This document shows positions 29,412 through 40,131 of a stretch of 64,000 nucleotides of DNA, one piece after another (positions within the stretch are counted from its first letter, which is position 1; each line of letters opens with the position of its first letter). Below the pieces are notes generated by a model. The model saw only the letters and a program-made list of their open reading frames with translations. It was not told the origin of the DNA and made no database searches. Position numbers and translations under genes: made by a program. Source of the DNA: Notospermus geniculatus (lineage: Eukaryota > Nemertea > Pilidiophora > Heteronemertea > Lineidae); NCBI GenBank assembly GCA_002633025.1, contig NMRB01001297.1:12284-76283 (forward strand). The letters run 5' to 3'.

Positions 29412-29822
29412 GGGCAAGTCTACGGTCAAATTCGTGATATTTTTTTTACTTGTTCAGTGTGGTCTCTGCAACTCATGGCACCAAAGGACCATTAAGTACC
29501 CCGCATCATGTCAGGCTCGTGTCCTTTTATGCCCCTGGTATGAATTAAGTTTGTTCTGATTCATAATTAGTGCACTGTTTGCTAATTAGTTGCGGACAAC
29601 ATGCACAGAACATGTTGAACAGACACATGTCACATCCGTGACGCAACTAATTAGCAAACAGTGCACTAATTATGAATCACAACGAACTTAATTCATACCA
29701 GGGGCATAGAAGGACAAGAGCCTGACATGATGCAGGGTAACATCTTTCTGTGGTTCCAAAATTTGCAGAAACAGCACTGAATAAGTGAAAAAATGTCACG
29801 TCCGAGACCGTAGACTTGCCCC
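29412..29822. mobile_element. Foldback element of 411 bp with about 190-bp arms
   Basis: GGGCAAGTCTACGGTC at the left and GACCGTAGACTTGCC at the right. Pairing runs inward through CATCATGTCAGGCTCGTGTC, TATGCCCCTGGTATGAATTA and CTAATTAGTTGCG to a centre of about 50 bp. CCCAGA borders both ends and may be part of a target duplication. Confidence 0.8.
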
Positions 29823-30013
29823 AGAATAGTTATTCCAACATAAGTAAAGTTCTAGTCTTTTTGAAGTATCTTCCTCTTTGTTTATTTTCTTCTTCAGTCC
29901 ATGTATTTGATAGCTTCATGGTCATTCCTCCGCCCAATGATGCCGTGAAATAGGCTGTGTCCACCAAAAACTGTACCTTCTGCTCCCAACTCAACCTTTC
30001 AGTGAAACAATGG

Positions 30014-30153
30014 TTTAAGCAGGCCACACAGAATCAATATTATTGCACAATATATGGCCCAAAATAGAGGCCTGTGCTTCTGGCATGATGGGTGGAAAAA
30101 AGATTTGGTCCTCATATTGTGCAATAATATTGAATGTGTATGGGCAGCTTTAT
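30014..30153. mobile_element. MITE of the ATCAATATTATTGCACAATA family, 140 bp
   Basis: TTTAAGCAGGCCACACAGAA with CAATATTATTGCACAATAT at the left and the inverse at the right. The centre TGTGCTTCTGGCATGATGGG is shared with 19222-19486. Confidence 0.75.
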
Positions 30154-30479
30154 ACCATCCTGAAAATATCAGAGGTGTGGTGTCGAAGGGATGTTCTCAG
30201 GATGGCTTATGGTGGGACTAACATCTCCCCATTGGACATCACCAAGGAATTAACAACTATTACCGGCCTGACCATGGTGATTGTATTCCTACTGCGACCT
30301 TACATGTTAGAAAATTTCCTTATTTGATACCCATGGAACAGCCAACACCACATTATAGTTGGTGTTGATGGCATTTAATAGCATCTTGAGTCACCTGATG
30401 AGCCTATTGACCCAATGCACCACCTCCTGACTGGATAAGAAGACAGTGCCAACCATCCTATATTAAAGGAGATATCAAC

Positions 30480-30701
30480 TTGTGTCAGGCCATGTCTCCT
30501 CGTGTCTTGCCATGTCGCCTGGTGTCTCCTCGTGCCTGGCCGTGTCTCCTCATGTTTGGCCATGTCTCCTGGTGCCTGGATGTGTCTCCTCCTTTCTGGA
30601 CATGTCTCGTCCTTCCTGGACATGTCTCCTCCTTCCTGGCCGTGTCTCCTCCTTCCTGGCTGTGTCTCCTCCTTCCTGGCCGTGTCTCCTCCTTCCTGGC
30701 N
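30480..30701 (+). repeat. Minisatellite, 20-bp unit
   Basis: CGTGTCTCCTCCTTCCTGGC recurs about eleven times with substitutions toward the left (CATGTCTCCTCGTGCC types). It ends at an ambiguous base (30701), so the copy number in the assembly may be collapsed. Confidence 0.85.
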
Positions 30702-31246
30702 TGTATGTTTTCATGCCCAAATAATGCGTCGTTTTCACACAAAATGATGGTTTATAAGCGTATTTTCGTTCGCGCTTGACAAGTCGGCCATGTTTTTCTG
30801 GCCAACAAAATCTTGGAGGCATGCTGTTCTTGCGTCTAAAAATAACCAAAATACCCCAACAATAGTCTGGAATTTGGGTTTTCTTATTACTCTTGATGAT
30901 TGTGTTCGAGCTGCCTTGATCGGTTGTAGTGGATCCTTTTAATCAGAGAGAAAACTGATCACCAAAACTGTGTGTATATGGCTTCGTATGTCACAAGTAA
31001 ATAGTGGTATACATTGTATACAGTACTGTGCTGTAGTGTACACAATGCATGTTTTGTAGTGTATTGTACAGGTAAGTAATTCCCTGTGTCCTGAATAGGG
31101 TACCCACACTCATAGGCCTACAATACAATGTAGGCTAGACAATATTATTTGGGGTATAGGTTAATGAGGTCTTGACCACTTGGTCAGGCTGTTACTGTCG
31201 GCATAGGATGCATCCTTTGAAGTGCAGGGGTCCGTCTCTTCGGTAT

Positions 31247-31748
31247 CCAGTCAGAACGTCCCCGGGTCAAAACGTCCCCTTTTGCATACTACCATAACGT
31301 CCCCAGCTCACACGTAGTTAGTTTGTGGCCTTGTCCATGGTTTGTACGCCATAAAAAAGTCATAAAAGGTCATGAAATTTGAAGAAAAACAATTAGGCCT
31401 CCTACAAGGCCTAAAAAGTCATCAAATTTTGGTAAATGTTGTAAAAATCATTGCTTGTAGCTGAGATAGGAGTGTTTTTTGTGAGATAACTTTCCGATAT
31501 TATTTGACCTAGATTTTGCCGATCGGCGAAGTGTTTTGTCTGTCTGCTTGGTGTGACCAATCAATCTACTCAAACAGAATAAAATGGGTTTTCAGACCAA
31601 GAGATAATTCCTATGCTGAAGAAAATAAGATATTATGATTATAAACATATTTAAAGTAAGTTGGGGGCTTTTTTTACCCGGGGACGTTTTGGTTAACCCG
31701 GGGACGTTTTGACTCAGGGACGTTCTGACCTGGGGACGTTTCGACTGG
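31247..31748. mobile_element. Element with CCAGTCRRAACGTCCCC ends
   Basis: CCAGTCAGAACGTCCCCGGG at the left; the right side has a short series of GGGGACGTTTTG words ending GGGGACGTTTCGACTGG. A related start (CCAGTCAGAACGTCCC) is present at 17663 without a matching end. Confidence 0.65.
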
Positions 31749-32369
31749 TAAGCGTCTCTTCTAGAGGTAGCTAGCTTGTGCATATATAGCAGAGTACCAA
31801 AATCGCCAGGCCCTCTGTAAAGCCTGCCCCTCACACACGTGTCAGATCTCTCAAAAGGAGCAGTCAGCCACGCTTATCGCCAAAAGATGGCAGCACAGTT
31901 CTAGCGGACCAATAAAAAAGAAGATTCTCCTGATTGGCGCTCAATCAACCATGAATGGGTCCGCTAGGCATTGATTTGGACCGTAGTGGCTCCTAGTGGT
32001 CAACTGACTGACAGCGCCTATTTTAAAAGTTGAAGTTTGTCAAGATTTGTGCATTCACAGACACATGGATGGAGCTAGCTTATCATTATCAGGTCTTAGC
32101 CAAATCATTAGCCAATTCACTGTTCAGTAAGCCAAATTTTCCATTCGAATGGATGTTCAGTTTGGAAAATTTTAGCCAGGTGGTTAAAGTTTTGGCCAAA
32201 TGAGAGGAAAAATAGCCAATGGCTGAATGGCGATGTGGCGCCATCCCTGTCCCTGCATTCATGGCGCCATCCCTGTCCCTGCATTCATGGCATTTCACAA
32301 CTCCAACTGTAACCTGGAAAGTGCCAATGTCGTTTGCATTGAACAGTTTGATAAATGATAAATACAATA

Positions 32370-33030
32370 TCTACCAGTCATTTTGCTCTCATTTACTTTT
32401 GACCAGAACTGTACTGGTCAAAACCATTCGGCACCAGTATTGGACTGGAACTTTTTGATGTCATTTTGCTGTCATTTTCTTTTGATCAGGTCTGTACTGC
32501 ACAACAGTGACACCAATCATTTTGCTCTCATTTACTTCTGACAAGGACTGTACCTACATGTATACTGAAACCAATCATTTTGCTCTCATTTACTTTTGAC
32601 CAGGACTGTACTGAAACCATTCATTTTGCACCTGGACTGTACTAGAACTCCTCATTTTGCGCCATTTACTTTTGACCAGGACTGTACCGACACTGAAACC
32701 ATTCACTTTGCTCTCAGTTACTTTTGACCAGGGCTGTACTGAAACCATCCATTTTGCACCAGGACTGCACTAGGACTCCCTCATTTTGCCCTCATTTACA
32801 TGTACTTTTGATCAAGACTGTACCTAGACTGAAACCAATCATTTGCTCTCAGTTACTTTTGACCAGGACTGTACTGAAACCATTCATTTTGCACCAGGAC
32901 TGTACTCAGGAACTCTTCATTTTGCTCTCATTTACTTTTGACCAGGACTGTACCTATACTGAAACCAATCATTTTGCTCTCTTACTTTTGACCAGGACTG
33001 TACAGCAGCCAATCATTTTGCTCTCCCTTG
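32370..33030 (+). repeat. Minisatellite, 45-60-bp degenerate unit
   Basis: Roughly eleven units built on CATTTTGCTCTCATTTACTT and TTGACCAGGACTGTACTGAA, with variable spacers. Unit lengths differ, so no stable reading frame is implied. Confidence 0.8.
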
Positions 33031-33521
33031 AGCTGAATGTCATCAGGCAAACAGCTGATTGACGTTGGCCTGTTTTTCCAACACCCCCCTGGTGGTTAAT
33101 TGACAGGTGCACATAGCTGTTGCATTCTGCACTCATCCTGGTTGGCACTGACTCACAACAGACCACGATCCTAGTAAAAAATCTGACTAATTTTGCTGTA
33201 ATTGGTGGAGCTGGAGAAGTATATCTTATATTCATAAGAAAATCTTATATTCATGTAAAATGTAAATGTAGCCAGACTCAGGATGAAACTCGGGGTTCTG
33301 CCGCTGCTGGTCGGCGCCGGACGGCCCCGTCCAGGATGCAGAAATGCCGACCGGCACTCGGCCTAAAAAGAGTTTTTTCTGACCATCGGAACTAACGAAG
33401 TGTGCCACAAGAGTTGCCCACCACCCACGCACACTTCCGAATTTCCTTCCTGTTCCCATTCACCAAATGTGCTTCCCGGCGGGGCTTCCTGAGAGAGTTC
33501 TGACCAACAAAACCCTGCCAT

Positions 33522-33812
33522 TCTCAAAGAAATAAGTGGTAAAGGGAAGCACCGAAACCCTGCCACCCCCAAAGAAATAAGTGGTAAAGGGAGGCATTGA
33601 AACCCTGCCACCCCCAAAGAAATAAGTGGTAAAGAGAAGCACCGAAACCCTGCCATTCCCAAAGAAATAAGTGGTAAAGGGAGGCATTGAAACCCTGCCA
33701 TTCCCTAAGTGGTAAAGGGAAGCTCTGACACCCTGCCATTCCCAAAGAAATTAGTGGTAAAGGGAAGCACTGAAACCCTGCCATTCCCAAAGAAATAAGT
33801 GGTGTCATGTGC
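33522..33812 (+). repeat. Minisatellite, 45-bp unit
   Basis: AAAGAAATAAGTGGTAAAGG and GAAGCACTGAAACCCTGCCA alternate in 45-bp units, about six and a half copies, one of them shortened. 45 is a multiple of three, so several minus-strand frames are open across it. Confidence 0.85.
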
Positions 33813-35351
33813 GGCCCTGATTTCATTTTGCAATACTGCAGTTCCTCTTGTTACATGCATTTCTCATTATGATACTCCGTGTAATACCCTGGGAAGTGGC
33901 TCTGATCAATGCCAACTTTTCCATGGTCACTGCATGCTGCAAATAACCAGCAATATTGTCTGTTTTTCCTATCTATGCATCTGCATCTCTCGCATGACTG
34001 TGAGGCATTGTGTCGAATGATTGACAAGCGTCTTGGCGATATCGTTGCCAGCTCGGAAGGTTAAAAAGTGAGGAAAGTGATGCGATGAGGCTCTCAATCA
34101 TTTGGTTTGCTGCAGCAGTGGCATGACTAGTGTGAAACAGGAATTCATCAGAATTTCGCCGTAATACATCGTAGGACCTCTGGCGTATCTTTATTCCTTC
34201 AGTCGGCAGTCTCATGCACATTGAACAAGATGCGTAGCGGTCGATAATGCATGAAATGCACAAAATCGTGAGCAGGTTTTTTCGTTTCTGCACAGCTTCC
34301 TTGATCAATATTGAATGGAGAGCTGAGCACTGCGGTCTAAGCTTAATATGCAGGAGGAAACTGGAGTGGCCATATAAATCATTCACACAACCTATGCTTT
34401 CTTTCTCGGCCCTATTGAATTCGGTGCAAATTTCTATGCTCCGCACCCGATAGACTGTTCGTAGGATGAGGTATAGGTTACAGCAACCTTATAATCGTAG
34501 TTAGCGAACTTAATCCCAACCAGTCATGCACACTTGGTGAATGAAATTTGACATCAGCCACTACCCTTCCTCCAGACTGCAGTACTCCCTACATGCCGTA
34601 CATCAAACCTAGGCCTCAAAATGTCAGCTGAGTGCCAGGCCCATGGACCTCTTGTTGTGATTGCAGGCCTCACCAGGGTTTGAACCTAGGACCACAGAGG
34701 GGGCAAGACTGGTGTTGCACTGCACCACTTTGACAGCCCAGTTGAATTTGATTCCCAAACTGATGTTGTGTCAGAATTCAATGCTAGAGTTTCCACTAAG
34801 ACTTCACGGCATGTTGAATTTTTCACATCCAAACTGCCAGTTGAACTTATTTTTCAAACGAAGTGACTAAGTCTTTCACAACATAGAATCTCGCAAAGTG
34901 GGGTTGCAGTTGTTTGCAATGTATTCTCCGAGCGGCAGGAGTGCATTTCTTGCTCGCCGAATTAAGAACATTTCCCGTTGGCTCCCGCAATCCCACCATC
35001 CACGGCCTGTCAATCATATCTCCCGGTCTGTATACATCCGACCCGAGTATGTTTACCGCCTGCAGAACAGATATGCTTCACCAACAGACCAACTTAGAAA
35101 ATTAGTGCAGAATAAATCACCTTTAGATAAAATACAACTTTCTTTCGAGTTTGCCTTACCTGAATCAGTCAGTGAATGTCTGGCTGGGGCAGCTATAGGT
35201 TGTTGTTATTGTTGTGTACTTGCAAACATAAAGACCTGATGTAGAGCACGTCTATAATTTGTCGAAAGACAGGGCAAGATCAGTATTGCTGGCAGCCATC
35301 TTTGATTTTTGATTGGCGGCCTGGAAACACCAGGAATTCACATACCGGTAC

Positions 35352-35755
35352 TTAGCGTGTTCGATTACCGTAGTTACACCGGCCAGGCACTAGCATTTCT
35401 CAGACATGCGCATTGGAGGGCAATAAAAGAACGCTGTTGTGTTAGACACGAGTAAAGTGTCATGGCGGATGCGCTCTGATTGGCTGAATGCGTCCGCCAT
35501 GACACTTTACTAGTGTCTACTGTATAGCATGACAGCCTTTGATTTCTTACATTTTGTTTGTATGCGAGGGTGTGTGTACATCTACGTTCGGAAGTGACAT
35601 CATGCTCTGCATGCTGGGATACTTCCCGAAGTAACCGGCTCAGGGGGAGGGTCAGTTAGTGCCTGGCGCGACAGGCCCGACTTGCAGAATTCCGGTAAAT
35701 AAAACGCTGTCGTGCCAGGCTGGTGTCGGCACGAGTAAGAAATCGAACACGCTTA
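35352..35755. mobile_element. Element with TAGCGTGTTCGATT ends and an internal hairpin
   Basis: TTAGCGTGTTCGATTACCG at the left and GAAATCGAACACGCTTA at the right are inverted. Inside lies the hairpin 35442-35520. It ends 160 bp before LRP5/6 exon 2. Confidence 0.65.
35442..35520. repeat. 79-bp near-perfect hairpin
   Basis: AGTAAAGTGTCATGGCGGAT with GCG pairs with CGTCCGCCATGACACTTTAC around CTCTGATTGGCTGAATG, and the flanking GTTAGACACG/AGTGTCTAC extends the stem to about 30 bp. Confidence 0.75.
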
Positions 35756-35914
35756 TTTGAAAAGTCTTACTGGCCTAAACAGATAAAAAAAACCTATACG
35801 ATTTTATGCAGTTCTGTTGCTGAAGTAGGCCTGCCTTTACCCTCAGGATCAACGTATTCTGATCAACAAGATTGTCGGCTGACATGTCCTATCATCACTT
35901 TTCACTATTTGCAG

Positions 35915-36308
35915 GTGGCCCCCTGTTATTGTTCGCCAATCGAAAAGACATCTGCCTCGTCGATGCCAATAATCCACGTAAAAACTCGACCGTCGTCATC
36001 AACGGGTTAGAAGATGCCGCTGCCGTTGATTACTACTATAAAGAATATTCGGTGTTCTGGACGGACGTCAGCCTCGAGATGATCAAGAGGACCTATATCA
36101 ACGGGTCACGCGTCAGTTACGACGTCATCACCACTGGTCTAGTCTCGCCCGATGGACTCGCTTGTGATTGGTTGGGAAAGAAGCTGTACTGGACTGACTC
36201 GGAGACCAACCGCATCGAAGTCAGCAATTTTGATGGGATGTTTCGTAAGGTGTTATTCTGGCAGGATCTTGACCAACCTCGGGCCATCGCTCTGGATCCT
36301 GTGAACGG
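35915..36308 (+). CDS. LRP5/6: LRP5/6, exon with the first half of propeller 1
   Basis: LRP5/6 is the single-pass Wnt co-receptor that pairs with Frizzled; its four YWTD propeller-EGF units bind Wnts and antagonists. This exon (acceptor ATTTGCAG, donor GGGTAAGTG) starts after two bases with [19 protein letters not shown], then [46 protein letters not shown] and [14 protein letters not shown], ending [14 protein letters not shown]. The wording is nearly that of vertebrate LRP6 just after its signal peptide (PLLLYANRRDLRLVDA, then [10 protein letters not shown]; from memory). The upstream exon must supply the signal peptide and one base of the first codon. Confidence 0.97.
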
Positions 36309-36627
36309 GTAAGTGAAGAGAGCTTCCTCTCCAATGTAGTCCTACAGTGTACCTGAAAACTTGCCGAGTTTTCAGTTAGCAGGATAAAGGCCTACTATTT
36401 TACTGCAGCGCCCTCTTCTGCCTTCTGTCAAGGGTCGAAAATTACCATTTTCGACCCTGGCGAGTTCCTTGAACTGTACGGAAAATAGCACAGGCATTTT
36501 CACACACATATTCCTCGATATCTCCCAAATTACTCATCCGAATTTGATAAAACAAAAAGCAAAAGAAGTATGTCTATGTATTCTATACACTTAGTAATAA
36601 TCTGTGTTGTCAATTTTTATACAACTA

Positions 36628-37981
36628 AAGCCTTAGTTCCACCTATCCGAAATTGGTGGGTTTTTTGAGACACGGGTCTTCCCCGTGCTTGAACATGATG
36701 AAAAAACCCACCATGCGCTTAGACCTATTTTCATTATAACATGGCGAGAGAGGTCGCACTTGTGGCTCAAATTTCACAGGGGTTTTGGTTTATAGCGCAT
36801 GCGCAATACGCAACACACTTACCGCGCCATCTGCCGCCAGGTTTGAAAACTACTTGCCGAGTTTATTGCACTTACACCAATCTAAAGGTGCGAGTGACAC
36901 ATGTGTCTGAATTAGCCACGGCGAGCTCAGCGGCTATAATAAACACGGGGTTTTCAAACACAGGTCTATTAGACACAGCCAAAAATAGGTGTACGCGCAA
37001 GAAACGTGGGGTTTTGGTGGATTTGGGATAGGTGGAAGTACAGCTTACATGTATATGTCATGTTTGTAGGACGTTGACTGTTTGCGGTACTGAGTGATCC
37101 TTTTGACATGTTTGTGCCTTTTGCTCTTGACATACATTGCACTCTGATACATTGAAATAGTGAAGGAAATGAAGAATAAGAGTGATGGATGTTTTTTTTG
37201 TCCGTCTATTTTTCCGTTCATGTAGACCTACTTGTTATTCCACCACAAACATATCATGATAAGATTGATCAAAGCATTCATGGGAAGACAACTCACTTTA
37301 CAAATGTTTTGCACAAAAACCTTGTGAAACTAGTCAAGCAGAAACGCCGAGACAATCCAAGCCGGTAAACATCAAAGTTGAGAGCTGTCGGCCACAAAAT
37401 CAGGTAAATCACATGGGTATGCAAAATATAAGGCACAATACTCCCTTGCTCAGCTTTACTTGGCATTGTTTAGGGGCGGATCCACAATTTTGGAAAAGAG
37501 TGGGACTGTGCTAGAAATAGAAACATTGAAATCTGTGGTGAATTTCAATGATTTGCTCCAGAGTTCAGAATTTCACGGTCAATTTTACAGAGTTGTTGGC
37601 CGAAAGTGGGGTGCCAGGTGCGCCCCTGGATCTGCGTCTGAGGTTCCTGTGCCATGTATAATTGGACTTGTGATTCAGACACGTGTGTCACCCGGGCTTT
37701 TCGATTGGTGTATGAGCGCAATAAACTCGGCAGTTACTAGTTATCAAAACCGGGGACAGATGGCGTGGTAAGCAGTGGTAAGTGTGTTGCGTATTGTGCA
37801 TGCACTATAAACAAAAAATCCCATGAAATTTGTGCCGCAAGCGCGACCTCTCTCACCGTGTTTAGTAACTAATTAAATGTACTGAAAATAGGTGAATGCG
37901 CATGGCAGGTTTTTTCAAGCACGCGGGGAAGACCCAGTGTCTCAAAAAACCCACGAATTTGGGATAGGTGGAACAAAGGCT
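36628..37981. mobile_element. Inverted-repeat element, 1354 bp with about 240-bp arms
   Basis: AAGCCTTAGTTCCACCTATC and then TTTTTTGAGACACGGGTCTT at the left, with the inverse at the right end (CCACGAATTTGGGATAGGTG GAACAAAGGCT). Arms extend inward past GCATGCGCAATACGCAACAC. A third, partial copy of the end (GGATTTGGGATAGGTGGAA) lies at 37018. The GCGGATCC MITE 37472-37639 is nested in the centre. Confidence 0.75.
37472..37639. mobile_element. MITE of the GCGGATCC family, nested
   Basis: GGGGCGGATCCACAATTTTG at the left and CGCCCCTGGATCTGCG at the right. In reverse orientation it follows the copy at 3248-3420 base for base over most of its length. Confidence 0.7.
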
Positions 37982-38411
37982 ATTCAGCTATTGTCTCCAC
38001 GCTCTTGAACTCACTATACCTGCAAAACAGTAATGAAACCGACATCAAGCAAGTTATGAAATCATGACATGGGATTTGAAAGCGACTATAGAAAAATGAC
38101 AAGCTGTCAGACTCAGCATCAACTCTTTCAGTAGCCAATACTTCCAGGTATTGGCGAGCATTTTACCTGCCTTCTCTCACCCAATTCCATCATCTTTAAT
38201 AAACACAACCACACAACACACTGCATCAAGGGATTTATCGGCTGACTGCGTCTGACTCACTTCATCTTCGGAGAAGATCGAAGTTTCTCAATATTGCCTG
38301 CCGTGCGTTCTCATGGTTAGAAAATCGGCGTGTTTGGCAGGTGGTGGGTAAGAATTGGTATGCAAAGGAAAACTGATGTAGCAAGGTTTCGAAGTGGGAG
38401 CCGCCACTATC

Positions 38412-38539
38412 CCGGGGCGGATCCACGATCTGTCAAAAGAGGGGGCGCATTAATTTTTACAATTTCTCGGTCAGACTCAGAATTTTCCAAAATAAGAGGG
38501 GGCATGCCCCGGGTGCGCTCCCCTCTGTATCCGTGCCTG
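38412..38539. mobile_element. MITE of the GCGGATCC family, short copy
   Basis: CCGGGGCGGATCCACGATCT at the left, GCGCTCCCCTCTGTATCC at the right; internal deletion relative to other copies. Confidence 0.6.
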
Positions 38540-38689
38540 CTACCCTCACAAGAACCCTAGATCTGAGAAATTTCACTGTTGGTCTTGGTATTCTTATCAA
38601 AGAATTGATGTCTTTTCCCCCAAAATCCATCACATGAACTCCCAGCAGAATGCATGTTTGGAGATGATTGATTGATAAAATATGAGAAC

Positions 38690-40131
38690 AACAACGTCTT
38701 TTTTTGCAGCGCCATCTTACGTCTTTCTTTAATAATAGCTACAACTAGAGATCATCACAACAACTAGAGAATATTATAAGGCTACAACAACATCTTTATT
38801 TTGTAACGTCTTGATTTGCGGTTATAACCGCGCATAGCAGGGTATCTCAGCTGAGTACAAGGCCCATTTCCCTCTTGTTGATTTCCATGTCTCAATATGA
38901 AATTGAAAATATCTACATGTATGTGGGAACCCGGAAGAAAATAAAAACTGTTTTTCCGAATTGGATGAAAATTGATATCTTTGAAGACGAGATTTTGTAT
39001 TTCAAATATTTTCATGTGTTATGCATGGAATTCAAATAACACTTTGGTGATGCCAACCAGAAAACCAGTGCGTCTTTTTTAGAGAGGGACAGGAGTCCTA
39101 AGAGACTCCACAGTCTTGTCTTCAGTAGTCAACTCAATTTGAGCAGTCAGCTGAATTTGAGACGACCTTAGAGACCGATAGTATGGGCGGTTATAACCGC
39201 AAATAAAGACGTTGTTGTAGGGTAGTCATATTTTCTAGTCGTTGCGGTGATGTCTAGTCGTAGCTAAGAAAGACGTAAGGTGGCACTGCAAAATAAAGAC
39301 GTTGTTGTAGTCATATTTTCTAGTCGTTGTGGTGATGTCTAGTCGTCGCTAAAAAAGACGTAAGATGGTGCTGCAAAATAAAGATGTTGTAGTGATAATT
39401 CTGTAGTCATTGTGATGACGTCTGGTCATAGCTATAGAAAGACGTATTAAGGCCGTGCGTAATTAATTCTATGTTTCGCGTCCCGCGCGTGCACCTATTT
39501 CTGACTGTTGTCTGCTAATAGAAATGCATTGCACGTCCATTTTCCGAGATTCTCAAGATTTCCAACACAACTATCGGTAAAAAAATAGGCCCAATAAGTT
39601 TTAAAATACCTCCTGAGAAAGCTGTAGTTCCTATCCTTGGTCACAAAACCAGGATGTTGACAGGTTAAAACAAAGTTACAACAAATAGAGCTCTTGTTTC
39701 ATGGTCAGGATTCCTCAATTTTTCATCTTTAATCCATTCAAAATCCCCCAGGATATCAATCTGTGTGACATGTACTGCATTTGATTCGTGTTTCGGCCTG
39801 TGTTAAAAATGCAGTTTGTGTTGTGTTTGGAGCGCGCGCGCACCAATTTTAGGTGACGGTAGGACACGAAACATAGAATTAATTACGCATGGCCTAAGGT
39901 GGCGCTGCAAAATAAAGACGTTGTTGTAGTCATATTCTCTAGTCATTGTGATGATCTCTGGTCGTAGCTAAGAAAGACGAAAGGTGGCGCTGCAGTCGTC
40001 CACACGAAGAATGACGAAGACAACCGAAGTGTTATGAATGATACAACGCCACCTTACGTCTTACTTTCTTAATTAGCAACGATTGGAGATCACCACAACG
40101 AATTGAGAATATGACTTCAACAACGTCTTTA
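38690..40131. repeat. Array of about 90-bp units in both orientations
   Basis: Units containing GCAAAATAAAGACGTTGTTG and CTAGTCGTNGNGGTGATGTC, ending AAGACGTAAGGTGGCGCT, occur directly at 39197, 39288, 39373 and 39907 and inverted at 38690-38810 and 40045-40131. The region therefore folds in many ways. GCGGTTATAACCGC-type words flank the two halves (38818, 39187). A separate MITE (39447-39897) splits the third direct unit from the fourth. Confidence 0.75.
39447..39897. mobile_element. MITE with TTAAGGCCGTGCGTAATTAA ends
   Basis: TTAAGGCCGTGCGTAATTAA with TTCTATGTTTCGCGTCC at the left. The inverse (AATTACGCATGGCCTAA) is at the right, with about 35 bp of paired ends. It is inserted in the array of 90-bp units. 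Confidence 0.75.

Larger units (their letters stand above)
25362..35914. other. RhoGAP 3' region, intergenic DNA and upstream part of LRP5/6
   Basis: No further RhoGAP exon is expected after the stop. The first kilobase holds the inverted repeat 25438-26191. Then come a 439-bp MITE (26619), three packed foldbacks (27377-27795), long foldbacks (28223, 29412), several minisatellites (30480, 32370, 33522) and an element at 35352. The first exon of LRP5/6 (signal peptide) should be somewhere here, but I could not identify it. 33820-35340 shows no recognised repeat or exon. Confidence 0.55.

Noticed and set aside
30480-33812. CRISPR-like repeat arrays
   Set aside because: The repeats are contiguous minisatellites without regular unique spacers, and the genome is eukaryotic.
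33973-34446. Open frame of 157 codons on the minus strand
   Set aside because: No domain or signal recognised; length is within chance for this composition, and no neighbouring exon supports it.
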